A DNA stretch of 64,000 nt, taken from positions 558,001 through 622,000 of the forward strand of contig NZ_JAHWXN010000001.1 of NCBI RefSeq assembly GCF_023091245.1. The letters are read 5' to 3'. The stretch comes from Microbacterium croceum (GTDB taxonomy: Bacteria; Actinomycetota; Actinomycetes; Actinomycetales; Microbacteriaceae). Numbering within the stretch: the stretch's first letter is position 1; every line of letters begins with the position of its first letter. The notes below the pieces were generated by a model, which was not told the DNA's origin, did not search any database, and saw nothing but the letters and a program-made list of their open reading frames with translations. A program made the translations under genes and the position numbers. This document shows, piece by piece, positions 1 to 8,788 of this stretch.

Positions 1-60
1 GAAGAGGATGCTGTGAACACTGGCCCGGATGCCGCCTCGACCGAGAAGCCGAATGAGTAG
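1..60 (+). CDS. 3' end of an upstream gene (partial, unidentified)
   Basis: Only the last 19 codons are present, in frame 1, ending in TAG. The tail is acidic and polar (ends STEKPNE). Its stop overlaps the murJ start by 8 bases, which suggests translational coupling. In related actinobacteria the gene before murJ often encodes a large DUF6049 membrane protein, but too little is visible here to name it. Confidence 0.5.
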   Translation, partial: EEDAVNTGPDAASTEKPNE

Positions 61-1687
61 CCTCGGCCGCGCGAGCGCCATCATCGGCGCGGGCACCATG
101 GTGTCGCGCGTGACGGGGTTGCTGCGCAGCATCGTGCTGGTGGGGGTGATCGGCTCCTACAAATCGGGACCGGCCGATGCCTTCACGTTCGCCAACCAGC
201 TCCCGAACAGCGTGTTCTCGCTGATCTCCGTGGGTATCCTCACGGCCGTCATCGTCCCTCAGATCGTGAAGGCCGCGGCGGATGCCGACGGCGGGAACGC
301 CTTCATCTCGAAACTCTTCACGTTGGGAACCGTCGTCCTGGTCGTGATCACCGGGATCGCGACGGCCGCTGCCCCGTGGCTGGTTCATCTGGCCGCGGGC
401 AAGGCATCGCCCGACATCCTGGCTCTCGCCACAGCGCTCGCGTACTGGTGCCTTCCGCAGATCCTGTTCTACGGCCTCTATGCCCTGCTGGGCGAAGCTC
501 TGAACGCCCGTCGAATCTTCGGTCCGTTCACCTGGGCTCCCGTCATCAACAACGTCGTCTCGATCATCGGGTTCCTCATCCTGGGCGCCGTGTTCGCTCC
601 GGTCTCCACGAACGCGGCGGAGTGGACGCCGGCGATGATCAACACCCTCGGCGGCACGGCGACACTGGGCATCGCCCTTCAGGCGGTCGTGCTTCTGGTG
701 TTCTGGCGTCGCACCGGTCTCGCTCTGAAGCCCGACTTCCGGTGGCGGGGTGTCGGTCTCGGCGCTGTCGGGCGCCTCGCCGGGTGGACCTTCCTGATGG
801 CCTTCGCGAGTCTTGCCGCCGGAATGCTGCAGGGGTTCATCATCAGCGAGGCGGCGGGTGCCGGGGCTTCGGCGACGGTGACTGCGAACGCCTGGCTGAT
901 CTTCATGCTGCCGTACTCGGTCATCGTGCTGTCGATCGGTACTCCCTACTTCACACAGATCAGCGAGCACGCGGCAGCGGGCCGCCATCAGGAGGTCCGT
1001 GCGGACATCGCGCGGAGCATCCGCACCCTCCTCTTCTTCATCGTCGCTGCCGTCGCTGCCGTCGCAGCCTCCGCGATCCCCGCATCCCGCGTCTTCTCGA
1101 AGGCCACGGAAGACGTCAGCGCCGCGAGCGCCGCCGAAGCCGCCGCCCTCGTCCTGCTCTGCTACCTCGTGAGCCTGATCCCGCTCACGATCCTCTTCAT
1201 CGTGCAGCGCACGTTCTACGCCTACGACGACACCCGCACGCCGTTCTGGTTCACGATCTTCCAGTGCGTGCTGATCGTGGCGACCACTCTCGCCGCCTGG
1301 GGTCTGCTCGAGGCCGATGTCATCCCGATCACCTCTCTCGCCGCTGCGGTGGCCCTCGGTCAGTCGATCGCGAGCATCCTGCAGACCGTGGTGGCGACCT
1401 GGTTGCTGCACCGCAAGATCGGCGGCCTGCAGGTCGGCAGCTGGATGCTCACGATCGGCCGCTTCGCCGTCGCCGGCATCCCCGCAGGATTCGCCGGCTG
1501 GGGCGTCTACCTGCTCGCCGGAGGCGCCGACGGATGGATGGTCGCCGGCCAGTTCCTCGGCGCCCTCGGCACCGCGGTCATCGGCCTCGTCGTGGTCGGG
1601 GTCTACATCGGCATCCTCGCCCTGATGCGTGCCCCCGAGCTCACGGTCGCGGGCGCCCTGGTGCGCCGATTCCTGCCCGGCCGCTGA
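53..1687 (+). CDS. murJ: Lipid II flippase MurJ (MviN family)
   Basis: Polytopic inner-membrane protein that moves lipid II to the outer face of the membrane for peptidoglycan synthesis. The N-terminus shows the typical MurJ opening (GTMVSRVTGLLRS), followed by many hydrophobic segments across 544 residues, with basic cytoplasmic loops such as VLLVFWRRTG. I chose the ATG at 53 because it opens on the conserved region and overlaps the upstream stop; an in-frame ATG 24 bases earlier adds only an Arg/Pro-rich stretch. Actinobacterial MurJ often carries a cytoplasmic pseudokinase tail, which is absent here, so this is the short form. Spacing to trxB is 119 bases, so trxB probably has its own promoter. 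Confidence 0.93.
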   Translation: MSSLGRASAIIGAGTMVSRVTGLLRSIVLVGVIGSYKSGPADAFTFANQLPNSVFSLISVGILTAVIVPQIVKAAADADGGNAFISKLFTLGTVVLVVITGIATAAAPWLVHLAAGKASPDILALATALAYWCLPQILFYGLYALLGEALNARRIFGPFTWAPVINNVVSIIGFLILGAVFAPVSTNAAEWTPAMINTLGGTATLGIALQAVVLLVFWRRTGLALKPDFRWRGVGLGAVGRLAGWTFLMAFASLAAGMLQGFIISEAAGAGASATVTANAWLIFMLPYSVIVLSIGTPYFTQISEHAAAGRHQEVRADIARSIRTLLFFIVAAVAAVAASAIPASRVFSKATEDVSAASAAEAAALVLLCYLVSLIPLTILFIVQRTFYAYDDTRTPFWFTIFQCVLIVATTLAAWGLLEADVIPITSLAAAVALGQSIASILQTVVATWLLHRKIGGLQVGSWMLTIGRFAVAGIPAGFAGWGVYLLAGGADGWMVAGQFLGALGTAVIGLVVVGVYIGILALMRAPELTVAGALVRRFLPGR

Positions 1688-1806
1688 GGCGGCCATCGAG
1701 CCGTCTCCCAGCCCGACACGCGACCCTGGTCAGGGAATGCCTCGCGGCTACCATGGGTTGAAGCACTCGAAGGTCATTCGACTGCAGTTTCTAAGACGGA
1801 GAGCAC

Positions 1807-2781
1807 ATGCGTCAGGTCATCATCATCGGCTCCGGCCCCGCCGGATTCACGGCTGCCATCTACGCAGCCCGAGCGAACCTCAAGCCGCTGCTCATCGCGA
1901 GCTCGGTCGAGGTCGGCGGCGAGCTCATGAACACCACCGAGGTCGAGAACTACCCGGGCTTCCCCGAGGGCATCCAGGGCCCAGAGCTCATGGCGAAGTT
2001 CCAGGAGCAGGCCGAGAAGTTCGGCACCGAGGTCGTCTACGACGACGTCACCGAGCTGCAGCTCGACGGCCCCGTCAAGAAGGTCATCCTGGGCAGCGGT
2101 GCGGAGCACGAGACCAGGGCGCTGATCTACGCGACCGGTTCCGCGTACCGCAAGCTCGACATCGAGGGCGAGGAGCGTCTCTCCGGCTACGGCGTCTCGT
2201 GGTGCGCCACGTGCGACGGCTTCTTCTTCCGCGAGAAGACGATCGCCGTGGTCGGTGGCGGCGACTCCGCGATGGAGGAGGCGACCTTCCTCACGCGCTT
2301 CGCAGAGAAGGTCTACGTCATCCACCGCAAGGACTCGCTCCGCGCCTCGAAGATCATGCAGGAGCGCGCGTTCGCGAACGAGAAGATCGAGTTCGTGTGG
2401 AACAGCGAGGTCGCCGAGGTGCTCGGTGGCGACTCCGTGACCGGCGTGCAGCTGCGCTCCACGGTCGACGGCACCCTCCGTGACCTCCCGCTCGATGGAC
2501 TCTTCATCGCGATCGGCAACGACCCGCGCACGCACCTCGTGCACGACAAGCTGAAGCTCACGGAGGAGGGCACCATCTGGGTCGACGGACGCTCGTCGGT
2601 GACGTCGGTCCCCGGCGTCTTCGCTGCCGGAGACGTCATCGACCCGACCTACCGCCAGGCCATCACGGCTGCCGGGTCCGGAACGGTCGCCGCTCTCGAC
2701 GCGGAGCACTTCCTCGCGGATTTCGATGACGCCTCGGTCGAGGTCCCGGCTGCCGAGGCCGCCGAGATCCTCACTGCGTGA
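1807..2781 (+). CDS. trxB: Thioredoxin reductase
   Basis: NADPH-dependent FAD disulfide reductase that keeps thioredoxin reduced in the cytoplasm. The N-terminal FAD-binding motif (GSGPAGFTAA, about residues 8-17), the redox-active pair in WCATCD (Cys near residues 133 and 136) and the NADPH-binding GGGDSA near residue 150 are all present. The C-terminal FAD motif is visible as GVFAAGDV. Length of 324 residues is normal for the low-molecular-weight class. A purine-rich Shine-Dalgarno (acggagagc) lies just before the ATG. trxA follows 67 bases later, giving a trxBA unit. Confidence 0.97.
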   Translation: MRQVIIIGSGPAGFTAAIYAARANLKPLLIASSVEVGGELMNTTEVENYPGFPEGIQGPELMAKFQEQAEKFGTEVVYDDVTELQLDGPVKKVILGSGAEHETRALIYATGSAYRKLDIEGEERLSGYGVSWCATCDGFFFREKTIAVVGGGDSAMEEATFLTRFAEKVYVIHRKDSLRASKIMQERAFANEKIEFVWNSEVAEVLGGDSVTGVQLRSTVDGTLRDLPLDGLFIAIGNDPRTHLVHDKLKLTEEGTIWVDGRSSVTSVPGVFAAGDVIDPTYRQAITAAGSGTVAALDAEHFLADFDDASVEVPAAEAAEILTA

Positions 2782-2848
2782 CCCCGCGGGAACAGTTTCA
2801 CCTCGTCGGCTGTTGTAGCAGACGAACCTCGAATCAAGGAGAACTCTG

Positions 2849-3172
2849 ATGAGTGCAAAGGCTACGAGCCAGGCGACCTGGGAGCAGGACGTTCTGCAGG
2901 CCGAGGGTCCCGTGCTGGTGGACTTCTGGGCGGAGTGGTGCGGCCCGTGTCGCATGGTCGCCCCGGTGCTGGACGAGATCCAGGCCGACAACCCCGACAA
3001 GATCACGATCCTCAAGCTCAACGTGGACGAGAATCCCGAGCTGGCGATGAAGTACCAGATCACGTCGATCCCGGCGATGAAGGTCTTCAGCGGTGGTGAG
3101 GTCAAGACGACCATCATCGGCGCGAAGCCCAAGTTCGCCCTCGAGAAGGACCTCGCCGCTTTCATCGGCTGA
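2849..3172 (+). CDS. trxA: Thioredoxin
   Basis: Small cytoplasmic dithiol oxidoreductase of 107 residues, reduced by the TrxB encoded just upstream. The active site WCGPC lies near residues 30-34, preceded by the usual strand VLVDFWAEWC, and the cis-Pro loop is seen in ITSIPAMKVF. The Shine-Dalgarno aaggaga is well placed before the ATG. A strong terminator-like hairpin begins 17 bases after the stop, closing the trxBA unit. Confidence 0.97.
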   Translation: MSAKATSQATWEQDVLQAEGPVLVDFWAEWCGPCRMVAPVLDEIQADNPDKITILKLNVDENPELAMKYQITSIPAMKVFSGGEVKTTIIGAKPKFALEKDLAAFIG

Positions 3173-3188
3173 GTTCCCACACACGTCC

Positions 3189-3224
3189 AGGCCGCCGTCT
3201 CCTCCGGGAGGCGGCGGCCTTTCG
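3189..3224 (+). terminator. Rho-independent terminator after trxA
   Basis: GC-rich stem (ggccgccgtctcc pairing with ggaggcggcggcc) closed by a four-base loop (tccg) and followed by ttt. Placed directly after trxA, so it should end the trxBA transcript. Confidence 0.85.
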
Positions 3225-3272
3225 CGTCCCCGGCTCTGACCCGTCCGGGGTTCACACCCCGCAACTGGCTCT

Positions 3273-3292
3273 GCGCACCGGCTCCGGTGCGC
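3273..3292. other. Short perfect inverted repeat between convergent genes
   Basis: GCGCACCGG and CCGGTGCGC are separated by two bases. It lies downstream of the minus-strand gene at 3407-3742 and could act as a weak terminator for it, but there is no T-run on that strand. The rest of 3225-3406 shows nothing I recognise. Confidence 0.35.
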
Positions 3293-3406
3293 CAAGAATC
3301 ACGGGCGATCTCAAGAATTGCGGACGATCCCGCTGATATCGACCGCGAAAGTTCACATTCTCCGCAGAAGGTGACGGACGGATGCCCCCAGGGCCGCGCG
3401 TACCGG

Positions 3407-3742
3407 TCAGAAGGCGTCGGCGACCGAAGGGTCCCAGCGCCGGTGGCGCTGCTTCTCGTCCAGGAGGCCCCAGACGGCCGGGGTGAGCTCTGGGTACTCC
3501 AGAGCGATCTGACGCAGCACACGGTAGTGCCGAGCGGCGTTGGGGCGCACTCCGTCGTTGGCCGTGATGTTGTCGGCGCGCAAGAGGTACACCACGAGCT
3601 CGTCGACGCTCGGCAGCTCCTCCATGAACTCCCAGGGGTCTTCGCCACCGAGGAGACGCTCCTGGATGAGCACGGCGAGTTCGTCGGCCGCCTCCGCACG
3701 CAGCACTTCGAGGCTGGCACGGCGGGGGACGGACTCGGTCAT
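3407..3742 (-). CDS. Conserved actinobacterial protein of unknown function (111 aa)
   Basis: Small soluble, acidic, mostly helical protein with no signal peptide or membrane segment. It contains repeated Leu/Glu-rich helices (VLRAEAADELAVLIQERLL) and a Trp-rich C-terminal half. I recognise the type as a short conserved protein of Microbacteriaceae but know no function. It starts 9 bases after the stop of the sugar porter on the same strand, so the two are probably co-transcribed. Codon use and composition match its neighbours, which argues that the frame is real. Confidence 0.75.
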   Translation of the reverse strand: MTESVPRRASLEVLRAEAADELAVLIQERLLGGEDPWEFMEELPSVDELVVYLLRADNITANDGVRPNAARHYRVLRQIALEYPELTPAVWGLLDEKQRHRRWDPSVADAF

Positions 3743-3751
3743 GCTTCCAGC

Positions 3752-5200
3752 CTACGCGCGCGTGCGCCGTGGTCGGCGCTCGATCTTCACGTCGTCGCTC
3801 ATCTCCTCCAGCTCTTTGCCCTTGGTCTCTGCGACCTGGAAGTAGACGAAGAAGAACGACAGCAGTGCGAAGAAGGCATAGAAGCCGTAGGCGAACGGCA
3901 GACCGATCTGCGCAAACGCGGGGAACGTCGTGGAGATGAAGAAGTTCGCCGCCCACTGCGCCGCTGCGGCGACGGCCAGGGCACCGGCACGGATCGAGTT
4001 CGGGAACATCTCTCCCAGAAGCACCCAGACCAACGGGCCCCATGTCGCCCCGAAGAACACCACGAACGCATTCGCACAGATCAGCGCCACGGTCGACCAT
4101 GGGTCCGGAAGCGTCACCGCTCCGGCGGAATCCAGTGTGCCGAACGAGAAGGCGAGGGCCATCAGTCCGAGCGAGATCGTCATGCCCACCGAGCCGACGA
4201 GCAGCATGATGCGCCGCCCCACCTTGTCGACCAGCAGGATCGCCACGATCGTCACGGCGATGTTGGTGACGGAGGTGATCACGGTGATCGTGAGCGCCTG
4301 CGCTTCACCGAAGCCGACCGACTGCCACAGCGTCGTGGAGTAGTAGAAGATGACGTTGATGCCGACGAACTGCTGGAAGACGGAGAGCAGGATCCCGACC
4401 CACACGATCGGTTTCAGCCCGAAGCGGTTGCCGCGCAGGTCGCGCAGCGACTCCGAGCGCTCGGTGTTGATCGTGCCGGTGATCTCCGTGATCTTCGCGT
4501 CGACGTCGACCGTTCCGGTCACCGCTGTCAGCACCTCGGATGCCTTCTCGAGCTGCCCCTTGGCGACCAGATAGCGCGGGGACTCCGGCAGGCGCAGTGC
4601 CATGATGCCGTAGACGATCGCGGGGATCGCCTCGGCGATGAACATCCAGCGCCATGCGTATAGACCCCAGAGAGGCTCTGCCGCTCCCCCGGCGACATCC
4701 GCGAGCATCGCATCCGACAACAGCGCGACGAAGATGCCGGTGACGATCGCGAGCTGCTGGAGCGAGCCCAGACGTCCGCGCATCCGCGCGGGTGAGACCT
4801 CTGCGATGTAGGCCGGCGCGATCACGGATGCCGCGCCGACACCGAGTCCACCGACGACGCGCCAGATGATGAGGTCGACGACGCTGAATGCGAGGCCTGA
4901 TCCGATCGAAGAGAGCAGAAAGAGGATCGCTGCGGCGACCATGATCGGGATGCGCCCGTACCGGTTGGCGAGCGGACCGGCGAACCATGCGCCCACCGCG
5001 CAGCCGATCAGCGCGGATGAGACGGCGAAGCCCTTGAGTCCGACGCCGAGATCGAACCCGGAACCGGATCCCGCAAGGGCGTCCACCGCCCCGTTGATCA
5101 CCGCAGTGTCGAAGCCGAAGAGGAAGCCGCCCAATGCCGCCGCGATGCTGATCGCGATCACGCGACCCTTCAGAGCCGAACCCGATGGTGTCGCTGACAT
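3752..5200 (-). CDS. Sugar porter family MFS transporter
   Basis: Predicted 12-helix major facilitator symporter, 482 residues, for a sugar or polyol; the substrate cannot be read from sequence. Family marks are FGFDTAVINGA in helix 1, the loop motif NRYGR after helix 2, PESPRYLVAKG at the end of the first half, DKVGRR in the second half and the C-terminal VAETKGKELEEM. These are the classical signatures of the XylE/GLUT-like sugar porter family. Start ATG lies just downstream of a gaggac Shine-Dalgarno. The following small gene is likely in the same transcript; parB, 62 bases upstream on the same strand, is probably a separate unit. Confidence 0.9.
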   Translation of the reverse strand: MSATPSGSALKGRVIAISIAAALGGFLFGFDTAVINGAVDALAGSGSGFDLGVGLKGFAVSSALIGCAVGAWFAGPLANRYGRIPIMVAAAILFLLSSIGSGLAFSVVDLIIWRVVGGLGVGAASVIAPAYIAEVSPARMRGRLGSLQQLAIVTGIFVALLSDAMLADVAGGAAEPLWGLYAWRWMFIAEAIPAIVYGIMALRLPESPRYLVAKGQLEKASEVLTAVTGTVDVDAKITEITGTINTERSESLRDLRGNRFGLKPIVWVGILLSVFQQFVGINVIFYYSTTLWQSVGFGEAQALTITVITSVTNIAVTIVAILLVDKVGRRIMLLVGSVGMTISLGLMALAFSFGTLDSAGAVTLPDPWSTVALICANAFVVFFGATWGPLVWVLLGEMFPNSIRAGALAVAAAAQWAANFFISTTFPAFAQIGLPFAYGFYAFFALLSFFFVYFQVAETKGKELEEMSDDVKIERRPRRTRA

Positions 5201-5262
5201 GATGTCCTCCCCGACGTCTGTTGAGGGGAGTCTAGGCCCGTCCCGGCACGCCTCGGGCGGCG

Positions 5263-6228
5263 TCAGCTCTTTCCGTAGCCCTCTTCGCCGAGCTCCTCGA
5301 GAATGCGGTTCAGATCTTGAATCGAAGCAAAATCAATCGTGACCTGCCCTTTTCGCGCGCCGAGCGCGATCTTGACGCGGGTGTTCAGCCGGTCTCCGAG
5401 CTTTCCTGCCACCTCGTCGAGGTAGGCGCGTCGCGCTCCGGGCGTCGGCTTCGGGGTCGAGCCCGCCGCCGCCGGCTGGTGCTTCGCGGCCTCCTCCGTG
5501 GCGCGGACGGAGAGATCCTCATTCACGACCTTGTCAGCGAGGCGCTGCATGGCCTCAGCGCTCTCGAGGCTCAGGATCGCCCGTGCGTGACCAGCGGTGA
5601 GCACACCGGCCGCCACCCGCTGCTGCACGGGGACCGGAAGCTTGAGCAGGCGGATCGTGTTGCTGATCTGCGGACGCGAGCGTCCGATCCGCGTTGCGAG
5701 CTCCTCCTGCGTGATGCCGAAGTCCTCCAGCAGCTGCTGATAGGCGGAAGCCTCTTCCAAAGGGTTCAGCTCGGAGCGATGCAGGTTCTCGAGCAGCGCA
5801 TCGCGCAGCAGATCCTCGTCGGCGGTCTCACGCACGATCGCGGGGATGGTCTCCAGACCGGCCTCCCGCGCCGCGCGGGTGCGCCGCTCCCCCATGATGA
5901 GCTCGTAGTCACCCTCGGAGTTCTTGCGCACCACCACGGGCTGGAGCACACCGAACTCGCGTACGCTGTGCACCAGCTCGGCGAGGTCCTCCGCATTGAA
6001 GTGGGTGCGGGGCTGTCGCGGGTTCGGCACGATCTTCTGCGGGTCGACCTGCACCAGATGGATGCCGGGAACTGCGGTCAGATCAGGATCCTCGGTCGGC
6101 GCCGTGGTCTCCGGCGACGGCCGCAGGCTCGCGCCGGGAAAGAACACGTCCACGGGACGCTCGGACTGATCGGCGGTCGGGATGAGAGCGCCGATTCCAC
6201 GGCCCAATCCAGTGCGCTTCGCCATCAT
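5263..6228 (-). CDS. parB: Chromosome partitioning protein ParB
   Basis: CTP-dependent DNA clamp that loads at parS sites and spreads to build the origin segregation complex. The CTP-binding motif GERRTRAA is near residues 113-120, the arginine-rich patch NLHRSELNPLEEA at 148-160 and the parS-reading helix-turn-helix at about 172-197 (TQEELATRIGRSRPQISNTI). The short C-terminal dimerisation region ends the protein. The N-terminal KRTGLGRGIGALIP is the segment that contacts ParA. ATG overlaps the parA stop (ATGA), so translation is coupled. A second ATG three bases further in is an equally possible start. Confidence 0.96.
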   Translation of the reverse strand: MMAKRTGLGRGIGALIPTADQSERPVDVFFPGASLRPSPETTAPTEDPDLTAVPGIHLVQVDPQKIVPNPRQPRTHFNAEDLAELVHSVREFGVLQPVVVRKNSEGDYELIMGERRTRAAREAGLETIPAIVRETADEDLLRDALLENLHRSELNPLEEASAYQQLLEDFGITQEELATRIGRSRPQISNTIRLLKLPVPVQQRVAAGVLTAGHARAILSLESAEAMQRLADKVVNEDLSVRATEEAAKHQPAAAGSTPKPTPGARRAYLDEVAGKLGDRLNTRVKIALGARKGQVTIDFASIQDLNRILEELGEEGYGKS

Positions 6229-7151
6229 TTCTCCTTGCTCTGCGACGCTGTGCGCGCCGCGATCTCGACAGCGGCCTCGCGGTACGCGATCGCGCCGGCG
6301 GATTGCCCATCGTAGGCGATCACGGTCTGGCCGAAACTCGGGGCCTCCGACACCCGCACGGAGCGCGGGATGACGGTTTCGAGCACCTGAGTCGGGAAGT
6401 GGGTGCGGACCTCATCCGCGACCTGCTGCGCCAGCCGCGTACGCCCGTCGAACATCGTCAACAGGATGGTCGAGAGGTGAAGCGCCGGGTTCAGGTGCTT
6501 CTGGATCATCTGGATGCTGCCGAGCAGCTGGCTGAGCCCCTCCAGTGCGTAGTACTCGCACTGGATAGGGATGAACACCTCAGACGCTGCAGTGAACGCG
6601 TTGATCGTCAGCAGCCCGAGCGACGGGGGGCAATCGATGATCACGAAGTCCATCGGGCTCCCAGTGAGGTAGTCCTCCAGCGCGCGACGCAGTCGATGTT
6701 CGCGTGCCACCTGCGCGACGAGCTCGATCTCGGCGCCGGCCAGGTGGATCGTACTGGGCGCGCAGAACAGGTTCGGGTTCTCTGGGCTCTGCTGAATGAT
6801 GTCAGCGAGGGGGAACTCGTCGATCAACACGTCATAGACACTGGGGATATCCGCACTGTGCGGAACACCGAGCGCTGTCGAGGCGTTGCCCTGGGGGTCG
6901 AGGTCGATCACGAGGACCTTGGCACCGAGCCCTGCGAGGGCTGATGCGACGTTGACCGCGGTGGTCGTCTTGCCGACGCCACCCTTCTGGTTGGACACCG
7001 TCAGCACGCGTGTGCCACCCGTGAACTCCACTTTGGCGGATTCCAGGGCACGCCGCCGGGCGGAGAGGTCTGCGAGTTCCCGCGCGAGCGGTGTATCCAT
7101 ACCGAACGATTCGTTCGAGGATGCCTTGTCGGACTGTTTCACGTGAAACAT
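6225..7151 (-). CDS. parA: Chromosome partitioning ATPase ParA
   Basis: Walker-type ATPase that binds DNA non-specifically and moves ParB-parS complexes to segregate origins. The deviant Walker A KGGVGKTT (residues 56-63) carries the signature first lysine; Walker B is seen as VIDCPPSLG. The first residues MFHVKQ are encoded by a parS site that covers the start codon, so ParB binding could repress its own operon. If that ATG is not used, the ATG at residue 18 (MDTPLAREL) is an alternative start. parB follows with a four-base overlap. Confidence 0.96.
   Translation of the reverse strand: MFHVKQSDKASSNESFGMDTPLARELADLSARRRALESAKVEFTGGTRVLTVSNQKGGVGKTTTAVNVASALAGLGAKVLVIDLDPQGNASTALGVPHSADIPSVYDVLIDEFPLADIIQQSPENPNLFCAPSTIHLAGAEIELVAQVAREHRLRRALEDYLTGSPMDFVIIDCPPSLGLLTINAFTAASEVFIPIQCEYYALEGLSQLLGSIQMIQKHLNPALHLSTILLTMFDGRTRLAQQVADEVRTHFPTQVLETVIPRSVRVSEAPSFGQTVIAYDGQSAGAIAYREAAVEIAARTASQSKEK
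7135..7150. promoter_or_regulatory. parS site 1 (perfect, overlaps parA start)
   Basis: TGTTTCACGTGAAACA, a perfect 16-base parS palindrome. Its right end includes two bases of the parA ATG, placing ParB on the parA translation start and probably near the promoter. Confidence 0.95.
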
Positions 7152-7476
7152 CCACTCCTTTCGGGGCCGCGTTCTACTCTAATCGCTGGGACGGACCATG
7201 ATCGTCGGTCTTCCGTCCTGTCCATCGCATTGCTCCCTGACGCGCGCAGAGGATCGTCCCGTCTGCTCACGCCCCGCCCCACCCTCGGCGCCATTCACCC
7301 GCGCCTCCATTCCGATAGGAATCACCTGAAGACTGAGAGGGACACTGCCTCCGAGAAGGCGCGATTCGTGTTGCCGACGTGAGAGCGGGGTATGGACCGC
7401 CCGCCGAGCGTCGCGCACTGCGGACACCTCGTGCGATCGCCATGTCCCACACGACTTGCGCCCCGATGCCCAGAGG

Positions 7477-7492
7477 TGTTTCACGTGAAACG
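7477..7492. promoter_or_regulatory. parS site 2
   Basis: TGTTTCACGTGAAACG; the 14-base core is perfect. It is embedded in a longer dyad (gaggtg on the left, cacctc on the right). Confidence 0.93.
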
Positions 7493-7601
7493 CACCTCTC
7501 TTGCGGAGGGCGTGATCGATCGCCCTCCGCTGGAGTGAACTGTATCGATCGCCGATCGGATGGTGTCCGCGCCTACTCAGGTAGCCCGACAGCGAGGAGG
7601 G

Positions 7602-7617
7602 TGTCTCACGTGACGCA
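7602..7617. promoter_or_regulatory. Degenerate parS site 3
   Basis: TGTCTCACGTGACGCA keeps the central CTCACGTGA but differs from consensus at three positions. Probably weak or decayed. Confidence 0.5.
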
Positions 7618-7941
7618 TCCTCTGAGCGGCCACGGCGTCGATGTCGTGTCTTCGCACCTGCGTTGCTCGTGATGTTGAGCTTGGCACCTCCAGCAGAGCT
7701 CACGGTTCCCTGGAGTCCGCCCCTCTCGGCAGCGCGCGCATCACGCTTCCGAGCGAGAACTGCGAGGGGAGACAGCCGGGATGAGCGGAGGAACCCGGCA
7801 TCCATCAACGCCCGGCAGCCACTTTCTCGCCGACCTCGCGACGTCGAGAGAGGGTGTGTGCTGTGCAAGAGCTTCGGCATCGACGCCCCCGTACTCCCTG
7901 ACCAGATCACGCAGTCCGCTTCGCGAAGCGCGTGGAGCATG

Positions 7942-7957
7942 TGTTTCACGTGAAACG
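7942..7957. promoter_or_regulatory. parS site 4
   Basis: TGTTTCACGTGAAACG with a perfect 14-base core. Confidence 0.93.
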
Positions 7958-8137
7958 CCCCGTCCTGCCTACCCGAGCCCTCACCCGAGACCGGCTCCCG
8001 GGCCTGTGGATGGATCTGTGGAGCAACGCCCATTCGGGACGGGACTTGCCGGCTCTCTCCTGCCATCCGCGCCCGCGTTTCCTATCAAACACAGGGAAGC
8101 CGACGACGATCCGCGTTCTGCACGACCTCGGACTACC

Positions 8138-8146
8138 TGTGGATAA
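8138..8146 (-). promoter_or_regulatory. DnaA box inside the parS region
   Basis: TGTGGATAA on the plus strand, the exact complement of TTATCCACA. An imperfect one (TGTGGATGG) is at 8005-8013. Location between parS sites suggests DnaA can bind the segregation region, but binding is inferred. Confidence 0.6.
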
Positions 8147-8206
8147 CGCCCTCAGTCAATGCATAGCCAGGTCATCAGTTCCCTGAGTGCTCGAGCCGCA
8201 CTCCCG

Positions 8207-8222
8207 TGTTTCACGTGCAACA
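8207..8222. promoter_or_regulatory. parS site 5 (one mismatch)
   Basis: TGTTTCACGTGCAACA has a single departure from the palindrome (C for A at position 12). Confidence 0.85.
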
Positions 8223-8493
8223 CTCCACTGCCTCACGCCCCGCGAGTCACGCTCGATGCGGTCACCACACGGCGGTCGAACGTAACCGACCTCTCCTCGC
8301 GAGTGACCGTCTCACAACCACCCTCGAGAGCGGCCGCGTACCGCAACGAGGCGCACGCATCGTCTTTCCTCGGCGAGGGACCAACATCTCGACGCCCCGC
8401 TCCGCGCTTCCCTCAAGAGCACGTCAGCTCCCGCTACAGCCCCCACGAGGTGTTCGATACGGGTGAGTCTCAGTGAGCACGCCGCCATGCCCA

Positions 8494-8509
8494 TGTTTCA
8501 CGTGAAACC
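8494..8509. promoter_or_regulatory. parS site 6
   Basis: TGTTTCACGTGAAACC with a perfect 14-base core. Confidence 0.93.
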
Positions 8510-8761
8510 CATCTTCGCGCGCGGCCATCGTCGGACTCGACCCGCCACCCGAGTCAACCGATGTCGAACTACACGAGTGTCTCGCCACGGCCCCGAGGTC
8601 AAGACACGACCGAGGAACGATGGGGATACTCCCGAACTGAGCATCGCGAAGAGCGGCTGTTGCGGGCAGGGCTCCCTCTCCCCTGACAGGAGAAGCGCAC
8701 CGAAGAGCAACGACAGAGGCGGGTACTCCATCATTGCCCTCACGCATCAGGGCACGAGGCA

Positions 8762-8777
8762 TGTTTCACGTGAAACA
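8762..8777. promoter_or_regulatory. parS site 7 (extended perfect palindrome)
   Basis: TGTTTCACGTGAAACA; the perfect dyad extends outward to 8759-8780 (22 bases). It lies 12 bases past the rsmG stop codon. Confidence 0.95.
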
Positions 8778-8788
8778 TGCGACGATAA

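Larger units (their letters stand above)
7152..8788. other. Gene-free origin-proximal region carrying the parS array
   Basis: About 1.6 kb between parA and rsmG in which I find no credible gene. The open frames present translate to low-complexity Arg/Ser/Pro-rich strings, have no plausible ribosome binding sites, and read through parS palindromes (giving FHVKH or SRET). It contains parS sites 2 to 7, a perfect DnaA box and no obvious terminator or transposon. In many actinobacteria parA and rsmG are close neighbours, so this looks like an expanded centromere-like region. Confidence 0.7.

Noticed and set aside
7179-8066. 295-codon minus-strand frame in the parS region
   Set aside because: Low-complexity translation that reads through parS palindromes; no Shine-Dalgarno or family.
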